Origin: Symbiodinium natans
Lineage: Eukaryota; Sar; Dinophyceae; Suessiales; Symbiodiniaceae
DNA length: 64,000 bases
Reading direction: 5' to 3'
Assembly: GCA_905221605.1 (NCBI GenBank)
Contig: CAJNDS010000763.1
Location: 1 to 64,000, forward strand
Below are positions 62,779-64,000 of the stretch, piece after piece. Every line of letters starts with the position of its first letter. Position 1 is the first letter of the stretch. The notes beneath the pieces are model-generated. The model had not been told where the DNA came from. It made no database searches and saw only the letters and a list, made by a program, of their open reading frames with translations. Both the position numbers and the translations under genes were made by a program.

Positions 62779-63218
62779 GCCCCTCGGTCAGAGGGGACGG
62801 CCCCAAACATGCGGTACTTCCGACAACGGGAAAGTGAAAGAAGACATGGCGTCACACAGATCCTAGCAACTAAAAAAAAATGAAAAGGTTAAGGCTGAAT
62901 AAGGAGCCGAGCATCGCCAATCCATCCATAAAATTGCATTGGCGCTAAGGCCTCTATTGCGGTCCGGAGGACCTCCATTAGGCCCCACCTCGGGCCACAC
63001 GGGTGCTAAGACCCACCATTCTTGCTCTTGGGACTAGCCCTCTGTTGCCCATCCACCTGAAAGTTACTCATCGCTCGAGAGCGGTCTAGTGGGCTCCATG
63101 CGTGGCACTAGGCCTCTCGACCCAACCTGCCAGGTTATTGGGCCTCCATGGTACCATGATGAGTCGCACAACGACCCGTACAGCTCCCTCGCGGGATAAC
63201 TGCGATTGGCAACAAGGC
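62779..63218. other. Spacer between the two duplication copies
   Basis: 440 bp with an A-run (62872-62880). No gene is seen. Confidence 0.5.
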
Positions 63219-63558
63219 CACACACGGAGATAAGAGAGTAAACTCTCACTGGCTTCCCTGTCCGAAGATCTTATGCATGGTGACGAAATTGTGGCCTTAC
63301 ACGAAAAACCTGATCCATCCATCTGCCGGCCACTGTGGCAGCAAACAACTTTAAGGGTACTTTGGGGTGGCCTTTCGATTGCAGGTACACAGTGGTGATC
63401 AGCCACTGCATCCACTCCAATGACTTGGCTTCGTTGGGCAAGGCTAGTCACTGGAGCCCTTGCCCCCCTGCATAAAACACATTCACCGTCAGTCTTCTAT
63501 ACGAAATGTCCGGCCAAGCCTCAGAGACTTTCCAAAACCCTTAGCTTTTAATCAGGGT

Positions 63559-63640
<82 letters not shown>
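63219..63640. repeat. Direct duplication, copy 2, ending in (CA)~41
   Basis: Offset 798 bp from copy 1. The single-copy part is near-identical, but the CA tract at its end has grown to about 82 bp. A minus frame (CVPAIERPPQSTLKVVCCHS) is present in both copies but is not recognised. Confidence 0.85.
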
Positions 63641-63644
<4 letters not shown>

Positions 63645-64000
63645 GTCATTGGCGAAACCATCGAATCAGTGGAGGTAGGGAAAGACGACAGTGAGGTGAT
63701 GATTTTAGGCACCGAAGAGATACTGGGAATGGCGCAGCTGCAAAACCTGCATGAGATGATCCACCAATGGCGCAGAGTCCAATCCGCCGTATCAGACCAA
63801 AGGAATCACACAGCAAGAGAATGTCGGAGCGGCAGAAACAACGAGTTACGACTTTCGCAATTCGCTGGACTTTGCACTTCGGCTTGGCTTCTGCAAACTG
63901 AAACTCGCACATGACGATTTTCCACTCACGTGGCCTTGACAGCTGAAACTGACATGGTTGCTGCGTGCGGCCCGCGGCCTGCGACTAAACTTAGCGTCCA
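63641..64000. other. Unassigned window end
   Basis: A plus frame from 63669 (EVGKDDSEVMILGTEEILGM) continues naturally for about 70 codons, but no family is recognised. Confidence 0.3.

Overview
The window looks like nuclear DNA of a dinoflagellate, most likely Symbiodiniaceae or a close relative. Four things point there. It contains a perfect 21-nt copy of the conserved dinoflagellate spliced leader (47108-47128, minus). It has TTTAGGG/CCCTAAA telomere-type repeats. Recognisable host genes all lie on the minus strand at short spacing. Retroelement load is heavy: LINEs with FLDD-type reverse transcriptase, a tyrosine-recombinase (DIRS/Ngaro-type) element and traces of copia. No prokaryotic operon, CRISPR array, rRNA or convincing tRNA was seen. 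Exon joins below are read by eye and not tested against transcripts.

Layout. 1-4300 is a subtelomere-like block: degenerate CCCTAAA-type repeats, three 90-bp non-telomeric spacers, a small LTR-type element (1496-3007) with near-identical ends, a perfect TTTAGGG run, about 540 bp of (TG)n and a G-rich 10-bp minisatellite. 4301-16800 is gene-poor: a decayed LINE (8585-10250), a processed pseudogene with a probable spliced-leader relic (10320-10860), and scattered coding-like blocks on the minus strand. 16875-37445 is the host gene cluster, all on the minus strand. Reading in the direction of transcription it holds a TMEM65-glutaredoxin fusion, eIF3g, a CCCH/G-patch protein, a two-exon disordered protein, an unidentified exon, a leucine-rich-repeat gene, a PhyH-type 2OG dioxygenase and an unidentified multi-exon gene. 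The LRR gene carries a 6.2-kb tyrosine-recombinase retrotransposon (22771-29016) inside one intron.

37830-49400 starts with a compound CA-rich microsatellite. AT-rich DNA follows, into which GC-rich LINE copies have been inserted. The largest runs from 47128 (spliced leader at its 5' end) to 40135 (oligo-A tail), all on the minus strand. 49400-64000 is mostly unassigned. It has a plus-strand LINE reverse-transcriptase fragment (50890-51450), a retropepsin-like fragment (57237-57656), a PDI-type thioredoxin-domain gene fragment (58506-58327) and a 358-bp direct duplication ending in (CA)n.

The two best novelty candidates are these. The first is the tyrosine-recombinase element with A1-body-B1-A2-B2 split direct repeats, a methyltransferase-like domain, a small membrane-protein ORF and a recombinase frame that lies inside a longer open frame. 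The second is the spliced-leader-capped LINE. The TMEM65-glutaredoxin fusion is the most interesting host gene.
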